DNA of 15,529 nucleotides from DATLEX01 sp035525015 (lineage in GTDB: Bacteria; Acidobacteriota; Thermoanaerobaculia; Gp7-AA8). This document shows, piece by piece, positions 1 to 9,771 of this stretch (position 1 is the stretch's first letter; every line of letters begins with the position of its first letter). The stretch spans positions 1 through 15,529 of the forward strand of contig DATLFC010000168.1 in NCBI GenBank assembly GCA_035525015.1, in the 5' to 3' direction. A program made the position numbers and the translations under genes. The notes under the pieces are model-generated. The model was not told the origin of the DNA. It did not search any database and saw nothing but the letters and a program-made list of their open reading frames with translations.

Positions 1-103
1 GAGAGGGTCACACCCGTTCCCATTCCGAACACGGCAGTTAAGCCTCTCATCGCCGATGATACTGCGTGGGCAACTGCGTGGGAAAGTAGGACGTCGCCGG
101 GAT
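1..103 (+). rRNA. rrf: 5S ribosomal RNA, 3' part (5' end cut by window edge)
   Basis: The first ~103 bases align by eye with bacterial 5S rRNA. The conserved loop region CCATTCCGAACACGG is at about 20-34, the CGCCGATG segment at about 50-57, and the GGGAAAGTAGGACGTCGCC 3' arm at about 80-98. Compared with a normal length near 117 nt, roughly the first 15 nt lie outside the window, so the terminal stem lacks its 5' strand. The 3' end is placed at about 103 by analogy with the E. coli molecule and could be off by a few bases. The gene is presumably the last of an rRNA operon, because a strong hairpin terminator follows immediately. Confidence 0.95.
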
Positions 104-111
104 AACATTTT

Positions 112-147
112 GAAAAGCCGCTGAGTCATCAGCGGCTTTTCTCTTTT
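112..147 (+). terminator. Intrinsic terminator of the rRNA operon
   Basis: A perfect 13-bp stem has the left arm GAAAAGCCGCTGA at 112-124, the loop GTCA at 125-128 and the right arm TCAGCGGCTTTTC at 129-141. A pyrimidine/T-rich tail (TCTTTTT) runs to 147. It starts about 9 nt after the 5S 3' end. The stem core is shared with the terminator at 5730-5759. Confidence 0.92.
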
Positions 148-341
148 TGGCGAAACCTCACCACTTTCCAGCCGAATCCCAGGGACTTCTCTTTTCTGCC
201 GGCCGATCCTTTCGAGCCATGCATGGATCTGCGCCACCCTGTTTCTTGAATTTCGACGATGTTGCGTGGACCGCATACGGCTCCGCGGTCGACAACGCCA
301 GCGGCGACGCCTGGGCCGCTGTGGCGAAGCCGGGGCGCTGA

Positions 342-374
342 TATGATTCGCACATCAGAAAAAGGAGCCCTGTC
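342..374 (+). promoter_or_regulatory. Possible -10 box and ribosome binding site for the secreted protein gene
   Basis: A TATGAT hexamer at 342-347 differs from the sigma-70 -10 consensus at one base. No convincing -35 is seen; GTGGCG or CTGTGG near 319-326 are the only, weak, candidates. The RBS AAAGGAG at 361-367 lies 7 nt before the ATG at 375 and supports that start. The 148-341 stretch between the rRNA terminator and this promoter shows no credible gene; it holds only a 10-bp palindrome (CCATGCATGG, 217-226). Confidence 0.4.
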
Positions 375-893
375 ATGAAACGACCAGTCGTTGTGGCCGC
401 GGTGCTGCTCGTGATGGTTGTTGCAGGAGAGGCGTTCGCATGCGGCGACAAATTCCTCGTCGTCGGCCGCGGCGCCCGCTTCCAGCGAGGCTACGTCGCC
501 GTCTACCCCGGATCGATTCTCGTCGTCGACAGCGACAAGGGCGGCAAAAAGAATCTGCTGCTCCCGCTGCGTCGCGCCGGGCATCGTGCCGATGTGGTCA
601 GCGGTGCAGAAGAGATCCGGCGTGCCGTCGCCACGAACGACTATGACGTGGTGCTGGCCGAGTGGAGCCGGGCCTCGGAAGTTGCCAGCGTCGTCTCCTC
701 GGCAGCACCGTCGCTTCCCTTCGTCCCCATTCTCGATGGCGCCTCGAAGAGAGAGCTCGAAGACGCGGTCCGGCAGTACGGCTGTCCGCTGGAATCGAAA
801 AACTCCAAAGTCGCGGGAAACTTCCTGGCGCGTCTGGATGAGGTGATCGAAGCAAAACGGAAGTCGAGGCCGCCGACATGTGGAGCGAACTGA
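375..893 (+). CDS. Secreted receiver-like (pseudo-receiver) protein
   Basis: Seen: 172 aa, ATG start with a good RBS (AAAGGAG). A short basic N-terminus plus a hydrophobic stretch at residues 4-18 and an A-F-A site before Cys23 make a signal peptide; it does not match a strict lipobox. A conserved-looking CGDKFLVVGRG segment follows at 23-33. Residues ~48-160 resemble a CheY-like receiver: hydrophobic strand ILVVDSD (48-54), YDVVLAEW (90-97) where a receiver carries its phospho-acceptor Asp, and PFVPILDGAS (115-124). The acceptor position is Ala/Glu, so phosphorylation in the usual way is unlikely. Cys23, Cys137 and Cys169 could form disulfides. Inference: an exported pseudo-receiver acting in the periplasm with the overlapping downstream barrel gene. 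The fold call is from motif spacing only; it could be an unrelated alpha/beta protein. Function unknown. Confidence 0.8.
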   Translation: MKRPVVVAAVLLVMVVAGEAFACGDKFLVVGRGARFQRGYVAVYPGSILVVDSDKGGKKNLLLPLRRAGHRADVVSGAEEIRRAVATNDYDVVLAEWSRASEVASVVSSAAPSLPFVPILDGASKRELEDAVRQYGCPLESKNSKVAGNFLARLDEVIEAKRKSRPPTCGAN

Positions 894-1761
894 GAAGATC
901 AGCCATCGCCGCGGTCGTCCTGTTGTTCATCGCTCCCGCGACACTTGCTCAGGTGGTCTCTCCGGCGGGAACGATGGACGTCATGTTCACCGTGCAGCAC
1001 TCGCACATCGATACGCATACGAACCGCCATGGAGACACTGCGCACGACATCGACCTTCGATCGACGATCGCCACGGTGAACGTGGAATACAGCCTCACGG
1101 ACCGATGGGCGGTCGGAGTTGCCGTGCCCTATATCCAGTCCCGTTACCGCGGTCCGGCGCCTCACCACGGAGCGGTTGTGGACGACGGGCGGATGCACGG
1201 TTCGCTTCAGGATCTGCAGGTCGATCTCCGATACGGAGTCACGCGCGGCCACACGCTGCTCACACCTTTCGCTGCCTTCCGATATCCGATGCGCGACTAC
1301 CCCACGCTCGGCCACGCCGCGCCCGGCCGCGGCTTACGAGAGCTCGAGTTCGGTGTCTCGGCGGGACGGCAGTTCCTTACCCACCCGAATGCTGTTTTCG
1401 GCGCCAACGTGGCGTATGTCTACTCCGAGGAGCTCCACGACATACGAGTCAACCGCACGCTGGCGGATGTCCAGCTTGGATATGTCGTGACCGACCGTCT
1501 CTTCGTTCGCGCGTTCGGGGCGTGGCAGGTCAGCCACGGCGGTCTTGATCTGCCGCTGCCTCCTCAATCCGAGCACTTTCATCATCATGACCAGCTCGCC
1601 CGCGCGAACTACACGCGCGCTGGGGGAGGATTCGTTTATTCGCTGACGGACCGCTTCGATCTGCACGCCGCGTATGCAACGGTTCTGCGTTCCGTCAACG
1701 CGCACAAAGGGCGATCTGTCAGCATCGGGGTCAACTGGACGTTCGCGCCGGGCTCAGACGG

Positions 1762-1768
<7 letters not shown>
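878..1768 (+). CDS. Outer-membrane beta-barrel protein, His-rich (transporter-like)
   Basis: Seen: 296 aa, ATG at 878 lying inside the upstream gene (16-nt overlap), with a GAGG RBS 8 nt before it, so the two genes are probably co-translated. A signal peptide covers residues 1-24 (basic start, AAVVLLFIAP core, ATLA before Gln25). The rest alternates short amphipathic strands and turns, with aromatic-rich repeats such as YSLTDRWAVGVAVPY (71-85), GYVVTDRLFVRAFG (201-214) and VYSLTDRFDLHAAY (253-266). The C-terminal strand VSIGVNWTF (281-289) ends close to the terminus, as in outer-membrane barrels of the MetA-pathway/phenol-degradation transporter type. Odd: histidine clusters near residues 41-56 and at 233-237 (HFHHH) suggest metal binding in extramembrane loops (inference). 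The stop codon overlaps the end of the opposing kinase gene by 7 nt, so no separate terminator exists. Family assignment moderate; substrate unknown. Confidence 0.82.
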
Positions 1769-4418
<2,650 letters not shown>

Positions 4419-4422
<4 letters not shown>

Positions 4423-5063
4423 GACCGCGCGACCGAAAACGACGTGGTCGGACCGCCGTCCTGAAACATGCGGAATGTCATCGGCACGCGACCGAGGGTG
4501 ATGGAATCACCATCGACGAGTCGCTTCGGGGTGGAAATCCGCGACCCGCCGACGAACGTACCGTTCCTGCTGCCGAGGTCTTCGATCACCACATCGCCCG
4601 GTGAGATCTCGATCAGGGCGTGCCGCCTCGAAATGGACGAATCGCTGATCCAGGCCACCGCTTCGGGGCAGCGACCGAGGATGTTGGTTCCCTCCGACAG
4701 CGCGATCTCGCGCGCGCCCCAAAGGAGGCGGTATGCGGCGCGGTTCTCGCCGGCAGCGGGCACGAAGTCGCCACAGAATGCGTAGCCGAAGCGCTGAACG
4801 GTTCTGATGAAGCGCGGCTCCCGAGGTTCATCGCCGAGGATGTTTCGAAGCTCGGCGACCACGACGGTCAAGGTTCCGTCGGAAACAAAGGTTCCCGCCC
4901 ACACCCGCCCGAGGATCTCCTCTTTCGACAGAGCACGAGGACGAGCTTCGATCAGCGTCTGAAGGAGGTCGAACGCTTTCGGCGACATGTGCAGCGGCTC
5001 GCCGGCCCGCTCGAGCACGCGCGTGGCTGTATCGAACGTGTACTCACCGAAGCGACCGCGCAT
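4419..5063 (-). CDS. Winged-helix (OmpR-type) DNA-binding protein with FHA domain
   Basis: Seen: 214 aa from the ATG at 5063. Residues ~3-96 form an OmpR/PhoB-type winged helix: FGEYTFDTATRVL, then LSPKAFDLL-like MSPKAFDLLQTL (26-37), EEILGRVWAG (48-57), the recognition-helix region TLTVVVAELRNILGD (64-78), and IRTVQRFGYAF (86-96). Residues ~111-202 form an FHA domain with LGR (129-131), SISRRHA (143-149) and SRNGTF (165-170), the residues that contact phosphothreonine. Start choice: the frame stays open upstream to 5411, but that would run through the divergent cupin gene. The ATG at 5063 begins just before the conserved first strand and has GGAG 11 nt upstream. There is no receiver domain. 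Known parallel: mycobacterial EmbR joins a winged helix to an FHA domain and is phosphorylated by kinase PknH; EmbR also has a BTAD segment, absent here. Inference: a transcription factor controlled by the coupled kinase downstream. Confidence 0.92.
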
Positions 5064-5098
5064 CGAAGGTTGGGCTCCGCCGTCAGGATGAGCTGTCG

Positions 5099-5127
5099 AT
5101 TGTAGGGAAACTCTCGGCCGAATCCAA
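5099..5127 (-). promoter_or_regulatory. Predicted sigma-70-type promoter of the FHA regulator/kinase operon
   Basis: Reading the minus strand, TTGGAT (-35, plus-strand 5122-5127) is followed by exactly 17 nt and then TACAAT (-10, plus-strand 5099-5104). The -10 differs from consensus at one base; the -35 keeps TTG. A start near 5092 would give a ~29-nt leader containing GGAG (5075-5078) before the ATG at 5063. Confidence 0.5.
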
Positions 5128-5136
5128 CAGTTTCCC
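5105..5136. promoter_or_regulatory. Inverted repeat flanking the -35 of the regulator/kinase promoter (operator candidate)
   Basis: GGGAAACT at 5105-5112 and AGTTTCCC at 5129-5136 form a perfect 8-bp inverted repeat with a 16-nt gap (centre spacing 24 bp). One arm sits directly beside the -10 box and the other just beyond the -35, so a bound protein would cover the promoter. The gap also contains the palindrome TCGGCCGA (5114-5121). Repressor or autoregulator binding is an inference. Confidence 0.4.
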
Positions 5137-5187
5137 AAGGACTTCCTCTCCGCGGCGAGCGATTCTGCCCAGTACAAAGGAGGGATC

Positions 5188-5700
5188 ATGAAAGCAAGAA
5201 TGACGAAGAGGCAATCGGTAGTTCTGTTGACGGCGGCGGCGGTCTCGGCAGCGCTGGCTGTTGCGGCTGTGGCCACTCCCCCGTCGGGAATCTTGAGCGG
5301 GACTGTCGTCGCGAGGGGAAGCTTCGTCGACGCCGTCGACATCAAGTTGAAGGTCGATGGAGGGAGAGGACAGGAGGTCATCCAGGTGCGCGACGCCCGT
5401 GAGACGGTCATGCAGCAAATTGTGATCGGGCCGGGGGGGCAGACCGGGTGGCACAGCCATCCAGGCCCTGTGGTCGTGCTGGTGAAAGGGGGTGAGCTGA
5501 CCCTCTACACGGAAGATGACTGTGCGGGCCGCACGTACTCGGCCGGGCAGGCGTTCATCGACAGCGGCCAGGGCCACGCCCATGTTGCTTACAACCACAG
5601 CCCGAGCGAAAACACGGAGCTGTGGGTCACCTACTTCGACGTTCCGCCCGGCCAGCCATTCCGGCTCGACGCTCCCAATCCGGGGACCTGCGGGTTCTAG
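5188..5700 (+). CDS. Exported cupin-domain protein
   Basis: Seen: 170 aa. The ATG is preceded by a near-consensus AAAGGAGGG (5176-5184), which fixes the start and argues against the longer upstream reading of the divergent gene. Residues 1-30 are basic then strongly hydrophobic (VVLLTAAAVSAALAVAAVA), a signal peptide or membrane anchor. A single cupin barrel follows: motif 1 is GWHSHPGPVVVLVKGGELTLY (in parts, 87-107), with metal-ligand candidates His89, His91 and Glu103; motif 2 is AGQAFIDSGQGHAHVAYN (119-136), with His130 or His132. Cys112 and Cys168 may form a disulfide in the periplasm. Cupins of this size are metal-binding proteins with many roles (dioxygenase, isomerase, sensor), so no reaction is assigned. 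It is transcribed alone, away from the kinase operon, and closed by a terminator 30 nt downstream. No convincing promoter is visible in the 124-bp divergent gap. Confidence 0.9.
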   Translation: MKARMTKRQSVVLLTAAAVSAALAVAAVATPPSGILSGTVVARGSFVDAVDIKLKVDGGRGQEVIQVRDARETVMQQIVIGPGGQTGWHSHPGPVVVLVKGGELTLYTEDDCAGRTYSAGQAFIDSGQGHAHVAYNHSPSENTELWVTYFDVPPGQPFRLDAPNPGTCGF

Positions 5701-5729
5701 TCGAAGTTACGTGCAAGGGTGCGCCTATG

Positions 5730-5768
5730 AAAAGGCCGCTGAGCAATCAGCGGCCTTTTGCTGTTTAT
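5730..5768 (+). terminator. Intrinsic terminator after the cupin gene
   Basis: A perfect 13-bp stem has the left arm AAAAGGCCGCTGA at 5730-5742, the loop GCAA at 5743-5746 and the right arm TCAGCGGCCTTTT at 5747-5759, followed by GCTGTTT. The A-rich left flank could let it also work on the other strand. The stem is nearly identical to that of the 5S terminator. Confidence 0.9.
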
Positions 5769-5769
5769 G

Positions 5770-6136
5770 CTTCAATCCGCGGCGTGCCCGATCGCCGCTA
5801 CTGGCTCGCTTTCACTCTGTGTGGCGATGCAGCGGCTCTCCCTCCCGGCTCATAGCGAGCGTTCGCGGCGGTCCTTGTGCCGGTCGCGGTAGCCTTGACC
5901 GGTTGGCAGCCTGGCTGGTGAAGATTCGAGCATCAGATCCACCCCGGCGCGCTTAGCGAACCAGGGGACGACTGCGGCAAGCTGTGGCGCTCGCCACGTC
6001 CGGAGACGAGGGTGCGACATCTCCGGCGCGCGGACGCGCTGTCATGAAGACGCGCGCAGCCGTCTGCCGTGGCACACGCGCGCGGTGGCCGAGGCTCTGC
6101 CGCCCCCGCGGCGCTGGGCTACCTACGCCGCCTCCG
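5770..6136. other. Gene-free stretch ahead of the glycan operon
   Basis: I see no supported gene in these ~370 bases. The reading frames lack motifs, RBS and consistent codon use, and the long upstream extension of the glycosyltransferase frame (from 5984) looks like chance. It holds GC-rich self-complementary patches: GTGGC/GCCAC (5984-5997) and CCGGAGA/TCTCCGG (6000-6006 with 6020-6026, 13-nt loop). Neither has a T-tract. A TTGACC at 5895-5900 has no matching -10. It could be a decayed gene or a long regulatory region. Confidence 0.5.
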
Positions 6137-6164
6137 TCGACAACCGTTTACCGGCTGGTAGAAT
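6137..6164 (+). promoter_or_regulatory. Predicted promoter of the glycan operon, nearly leaderless
   Basis: TCGACA (6137-6142, one mismatch to TTGACA) is separated by 16 nt from TAGAAT (6159-6164, one mismatch to TATAAT). A start at about 6171 would leave only ~5 nt before the ATG at 6176, and no Shine-Dalgarno is present, which fits a leaderless or very short-leader transcript. Confidence 0.55.
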
Positions 6165-6175
6165 CGCTCCAGCAC

Positions 6176-7150
6176 ATGACGGAAGCTCCCTCTACTCTCC
6201 GTCCGTCTTCCCTCAGCATCATCATTCCGCTTCGCGACGAGGCCGACAACCTCCGCCCCCTCCTCGCCGAGCTCGATGCCTTCCGCGCCTCCCATCCCTG
6301 GCCCCTCGAAGTGATCGTCGTCGATGACGGCAGCCGCGACGGCAGCTGGGGCGTCATCCGCGACGAGGCCGCCTCCCGCCCCTGGCTCAAGGCGATCCGC
6401 TTTCGCGCCAACCGCGGCCAGACCGCGGCCATGACCGCCGGCATCGAGAACAGTAGCGGCCAGCTGGTGGCCTTCCTCGACGCCGACCTGCAGAACGATC
6501 CGAACGACATCCCCAGGCTCATCGCTCCGATCGAAAGCGATCAGGCCGATGTGGTCTGCGGCTGGCGCCGCCGGCGCCGCGATCATGCAGGCAGAACCCT
6601 CCCTTCCATCATCGCCAACTGGCTGATCCGAAAAGCGCTGCGCCTCCCGATCCACGACGTCGGCTGCACGCTCAAGGTCTTCCGGCGCGAATATCTCGAG
6701 GCGGTCAATCTCCTCGGCGAGATGCACCGATTCCTCGCCGCCTACGCGCAGTCCCAGGGCGCCCGCGTCATCGAGATCGAGGTCAATCACAGGCCGCGGG
6801 AGCGCGGCCGCAGCAAGTACGGCTTTTCACGCGTGGGGAAGGTGCTGATCGATCTGCTGACGGTGGTCATGCTCAGCAGCTATGGGTCGTCGCCGGCCTA
6901 TCTGTTCGGCAAGATCGCTGCGCTGCTGTTCGCGTTCGGCACCGTCGCCTTCGGCATCGTGGCCTGGCGCGTCCTGGTCCTGGAGCGCTACGAGACCACG
7001 CCCATGGTGTTCGTCTGGCTGCTCTCCTACATCAGCGCCCTCATCGCTCTGATGTCGGGGCTGCTGGCCGAGATCAACATCCGCGTCCTCTACCAGGTCG
7101 GCGTGCGGAAGTCTTACGAGATCCGCGAATCGATCGGGTTCGGGAGCTGA
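6176..7150 (+). CDS. Family 2 glycosyltransferase, polyprenyl-phosphate sugar synthase type
   Basis: Seen: 324 aa from the ATG at 6176. The frame is open from 5984, but the predicted promoter lies inside that extension and the conserved GT2 fold begins at LSIIIPLRDEADNL (13-26). Motifs: VVDDGSRDGSW (48-58) for nucleotide-sugar binding, the DADLQNDP metal site (102-109), and HRPRERGRSKYGFSR (205-219) typical of the DPM1/GtrB/ArnC/CsbB group. Two C-terminal membrane helices (~246-268 and ~277-302) match the GtrB-like architecture. Role by family: transfer of a sugar from a nucleotide donor to polyprenyl phosphate on the cytoplasmic face, giving a lipid-linked donor for GT-C enzymes outside. It is the first gene of a six-gene operon that includes a YfhO-family protein, its usual partner in Firmicutes. 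The sugar cannot be told from sequence. Confidence 0.93.
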   Translation: MTEAPSTLRPSSLSIIIPLRDEADNLRPLLAELDAFRASHPWPLEVIVVDDGSRDGSWGVIRDEAASRPWLKAIRFRANRGQTAAMTAGIENSSGQLVAFLDADLQNDPNDIPRLIAPIESDQADVVCGWRRRRRDHAGRTLPSIIANWLIRKALRLPIHDVGCTLKVFRREYLEAVNLLGEMHRFLAAYAQSQGARVIEIEVNHRPRERGRSKYGFSRVGKVLIDLLTVVMLSSYGSSPAYLFGKIAALLFAFGTVAFGIVAWRVLVLERYETTPMVFVWLLSYISALIALMSGLLAEINIRVLYQVGVRKSYEIRESIGFGS

Positions 7151-7157
7151 CCGCGTC

Positions 7158-9047
7158 ATGTGCGGAATCTTCGGAGGCCTGGCCCTCACCGAGCCTTTCT
7201 CGGCGCAGACCGAAGCCGCGCTGCGCGGGCTGTCTCATCGCGGCCCTGATGGCGAAGGTCTGCTGGAGATCGGGGACGCCGTCCTCGGGCACCGGCGTCT
7301 GAGCGTGATCGATCCGAGCCCCGCCGGCGGCCAGCCGATGTGGGACGCGCGGCGTCGCGTGGTCACGGTCTTCAACGGAGAGATCTACAACTACCGCGAG
7401 CTGCGCCAGGAGTGTCGCGCTGCCGGGCTCGAGTTCAGATCCGAGTCCGACACCGAGGTCATTCTGAACCAGTATCTGATCCACGGGACGAAGGTGTTCG
7501 ACCGGCTCAACGGGATGTTCGCGCTCGCCCTCTACGATACGCGCAGCGGTGAGGCCTATCTGGCCCGCGATCCATTCGGGATCAAGCCGTTGTATTACGC
7601 GCGGACTGGCGGCGGGCTCTATTTCTCGTCGGAGCTGCAAACTCTGCTGGCCACGGAGGGCGTCGACAGGCGCGTCGACGGCACCGCGTTGCAGGCGTAT
7701 CTGCAGCTCGATTACGTCCCCACGCCGTACAGCATCGTCCGCGGAGTGCGGAAGCTGGATAGCGGTTCGTTCCTCCGCGTGACGTGGGACGGCGCGGTGA
7801 CCATCGAGCCTTACTTCGTCCGCCGTCCCGCGGAGATCGGCGACGATCCGGCCGGACAGCTCGCGGAGATCATCGACGCCGCGGTGGCGCGGCACGTGAT
7901 CGCCGACGTCCCGCTGGGGGTCTTTCTCTCCGGGGGGATCGATTCCTCGATCGTCGCCGATGCGGCCCGTCGGGTCACGGGGCGCCCGGTGTCGACCTTC
8001 TCCATCGGCTTCGAGGAGCCGAGCTTCGACGAGTCGCGGTACTTCGGCATCGTGGCGGATGCGCTCGGCGTCACCGCGCACACCCGGACGCTCAGCGCCC
8101 GTACCATGCTCGATCTGATTCCGCGCATCGCCCGCATCTCCGGCGAGCCGCTGGCCGACGGATCGATCTATCCGACGTATCTGCTCGCGCAGTTCGCGCG
8201 GGAGCACGTCACCGTCGCGCTGTCGGGCGACGGAGCCGACGAGCTGTTCGCCGGCTATCCCACCTATTTCGCCCACGCCGTGGCGCGCCGGATTCCGGCG
8301 CCCCTGGCCCCGCTGCTGCGCACGGCCGGCACGGTCGCCCACGCGGTCATCCCCGTCAGCTTCGAGAATCTCTCCACCGACTACAAGCTGAAGAAGTTCC
8401 TCGACGGGTTCGACGCCGATCTCATCCGGCGTCACATCCGCTGGATGGGGACGTTCTCCGAGCGCGATCTACCGCACCTTCTGATCGATCACGACCGCGA
8501 CGGCGACCGCGCCGTGGCCGAGCTTCTCCTGCAGCCGGCCGCGAGCCGCGATCACTGGCTGGAAAAGCTGCTGCGGACCGATCAGCGTTTCTATCTGCAG
8601 GACGGGGTCCTGGTGAAAGTCGACCGCGCCAGCATGGCTCACTCCCTGGAGGTGCGCGTGCCCTTTCTCGACCGCGCCATGATCGCCTTCGCCGACGGCC
8701 TCGATGCCCACGCCAAATTGCGCGGACGGACCTCGAAAGTCATCCTGCGACGTCACGCTGCGTCGCGCTTCCCCCCTATGATCGCCGGCCGGCCGAAGAA
8801 AGGGTTCGGTGCTCCCCTCGGCCATTGGTTCCGCTCCGAGCTCCGCCCGATGCTGGACGAGGTGTTCTCCGTCCGGCGGATCGAGGAGCGCGGCATCTTC
8901 CGGCCTTCGTTCGTCCGCAACCTGCTGGAGGCTCACTGGAGCGGCCGCCGCGACCATCGAAAACAGATCTTCAATCTTTTGAGCTTCGCGTTGTGGCACG
9001 ACCACTTCGCGGCCGGGGGGTCCGTTGCACGAGCAGACGCGGCGTAA
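7158..9047 (+). CDS. asnB: Asparagine synthetase (glutamine-hydrolysing) type amidotransferase
   Basis: Seen: 629 aa, ATG 7 nt after the glycosyltransferase stop, with GGGAG 11 nt upstream. N-terminal class II glutamine amidotransferase: nucleophile Cys2 in MCGIFGG, SHRGPDG (26-32), NGEIYNY (73-79) and ARDPFGIKPLYY (136-147). C-terminal synthetase domain: the ATP-pyrophosphatase loop LSGGIDSS (257-264), a later LSGDGADELFAGY, and DRASMAHSLEVRVPFLD. All catalytic landmarks are intact and the length is normal. Family reaction: ATP-dependent transfer of glutamine-derived ammonia to a carboxylate, classically aspartate. In polysaccharide loci such genes often accompany glycosyltransferases and may amidate a sugar acid or linked amino acid. 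Housekeeping asparagine synthesis cannot be excluded, but the operon position favours a glycan-linked role (inference). Confidence 0.93.
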   Translation: MCGIFGGLALTEPFSAQTEAALRGLSHRGPDGEGLLEIGDAVLGHRRLSVIDPSPAGGQPMWDARRRVVTVFNGEIYNYRELRQECRAAGLEFRSESDTEVILNQYLIHGTKVFDRLNGMFALALYDTRSGEAYLARDPFGIKPLYYARTGGGLYFSSELQTLLATEGVDRRVDGTALQAYLQLDYVPTPYSIVRGVRKLDSGSFLRVTWDGAVTIEPYFVRRPAEIGDDPAGQLAEIIDAAVARHVIADVPLGVFLSGGIDSSIVADAARRVTGRPVSTFSIGFEEPSFDESRYFGIVADALGVTAHTRTLSARTMLDLIPRIARISGEPLADGSIYPTYLLAQFAREHVTVALSGDGADELFAGYPTYFAHAVARRIPAPLAPLLRTAGTVAHAVIPVSFENLSTDYKLKKFLDGFDADLIRRHIRWMGTFSERDLPHLLIDHDRDGDRAVAELLLQPAASRDHWLEKLLRTDQRFYLQDGVLVKVDRASMAHSLEVRVPFLDRAMIAFADGLDAHAKLRGRTSKVILRRHAASRFPPMIAGRPKKGFGAPLGHWFRSELRPMLDEVFSVRRIEERGIFRPSFVRNLLEAHWSGRRDHRKQIFNLLSFALWHDHFAAGGSVARADAA

Positions 9048-9771
9048 CCTCGACTACTACGGCACCCTGAGCGGAGGGCGCAGCGACTACTGGCGCTACA
9101 TGCCGGCCCCTCGCTTCCGGACGCGCGTCGTCCTGGACGTCCTGCGGCGGGAACGGCCGTCGTCGGTCGTCGATCTCGGCTGCGGAGATGGCAGCCTGCT
9201 CGCGGCGATCCGGCCCGCGATGCCGGACGCCCGCCTGGCCGGCATCGACTTATCCGAGCCGCAGATCGAGGCCAATCGCCTGCGGATGCCCGGCATCGAA
9301 TGGCACGCCGGCAACCTCGAAGACGACCGGTTCCCGGCACCCGCCCGCTTCGAAGGGCTGACCTGCTCCGAAGTGATCGAGCATCTGGCCGATCCGGTCG
9401 GATTCCTGAAGGCTGCATGGGGGATGGCGAACGAAGGCGCGCTGCTCATCGTGAGCACGCAAAGCGGAAGGGTCGGCGCCACGGAGAGAACCGTCGGCCA
9501 CCTCCGCCATTTCACAGCCGTGGAGATGTCGGCGATGCTGCGCGACGCGGGATGGCAGCCGCTTCGCGTCTGGAACGCCGGATTTCCCTTTCACGATTTC
9601 TCCAAATGGGTGGCCAATCTCTCTCCCGACAGGATGATGGGGGAGTTCAGCGAGCGTCCGTACGGCCCGGTACAGAAGCTGGTGGCGTTCGCGCTGCGGG
9701 TCCTCTTTCGGTTCAATTCCAACCGCCGCGGTACGCAGCTCTTCGCCATTGCGCGAAAGGAAGCGTCGTGA
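9025..9771 (+). CDS. Class I SAM-dependent methyltransferase (UbiG-like)
   Basis: Seen: 248 aa if started at the TTG at 9025, which overlaps the amidotransferase gene by 23 nt and follows a G-rich run (GGGGGG). The first ATG, at 9100, would drop ~25 residues but keep the core; the TTG start preserves NLDYYGTLSGGRSDYW, which looks like a real N-terminus. SAM-binding motif I is VVDLGCGDGS (48-57), then AGIDLSEPQIE as motif II, SEVIEHLADP, and a C-terminal QLFAIARKE strand. Family role: methylation of a small molecule or sugar; in this setting a sugar or lipid-linked glycan intermediate is plausible. No membrane segment. Its stop overlaps the next gene's GTG by 4 nt (GTGA), so translation is coupled. 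Confidence 0.9.
   Translation: MHEQTRRNLDYYGTLSGGRSDYWRYMPAPRFRTRVVLDVLRRERPSSVVDLGCGDGSLLAAIRPAMPDARLAGIDLSEPQIEANRLRMPGIEWHAGNLEDDRFPAPARFEGLTCSEVIEHLADPVGFLKAAWGMANEGALLIVSTQSGRVGATERTVGHLRHFTAVEMSAMLRDAGWQPLRVWNAGFPFHDFSKWVANLSPDRMMGEFSERPYGPVQKLVAFALRVLFRFNSNRRGTQLFAIARKEAS

Noticed and set aside
147..341. A 64-codon frame starting at a TTG just after the rRNA terminator, with GC-rich third positions in its second half
   Set aside because: The start is inside the T-tract of the terminator, no RBS precedes it, and the translation has no recognisable motif. Chance in GC-rich DNA is the simpler reading.
5064..5411. N-terminal extension of the winged-helix/FHA protein by 116 residues
   Set aside because: It would overlap the well-supported divergent cupin gene, its RBS and the predicted promoter, and the extension has no domain-like sequence.
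5895..5928. TTGACC as a second promoter ahead of the glycan operon
   Set aside because: No acceptable -10 hexamer lies at 16-18 nt spacing; GATTCG at 5923 is too far and poor.
5941..6060. tRNA-like or structured RNA in the GC-rich gap
   Set aside because: No acceptor/T-arm consensus or CCA end; only short GC stems of the kind expected by chance.
5984..6175. N-terminal extension of the GT2 protein by 64 residues
   Set aside because: The extension is Arg/Pro-rich without motif and contains the predicted promoter; the GT2 fold begins only after the ATG at 6176.
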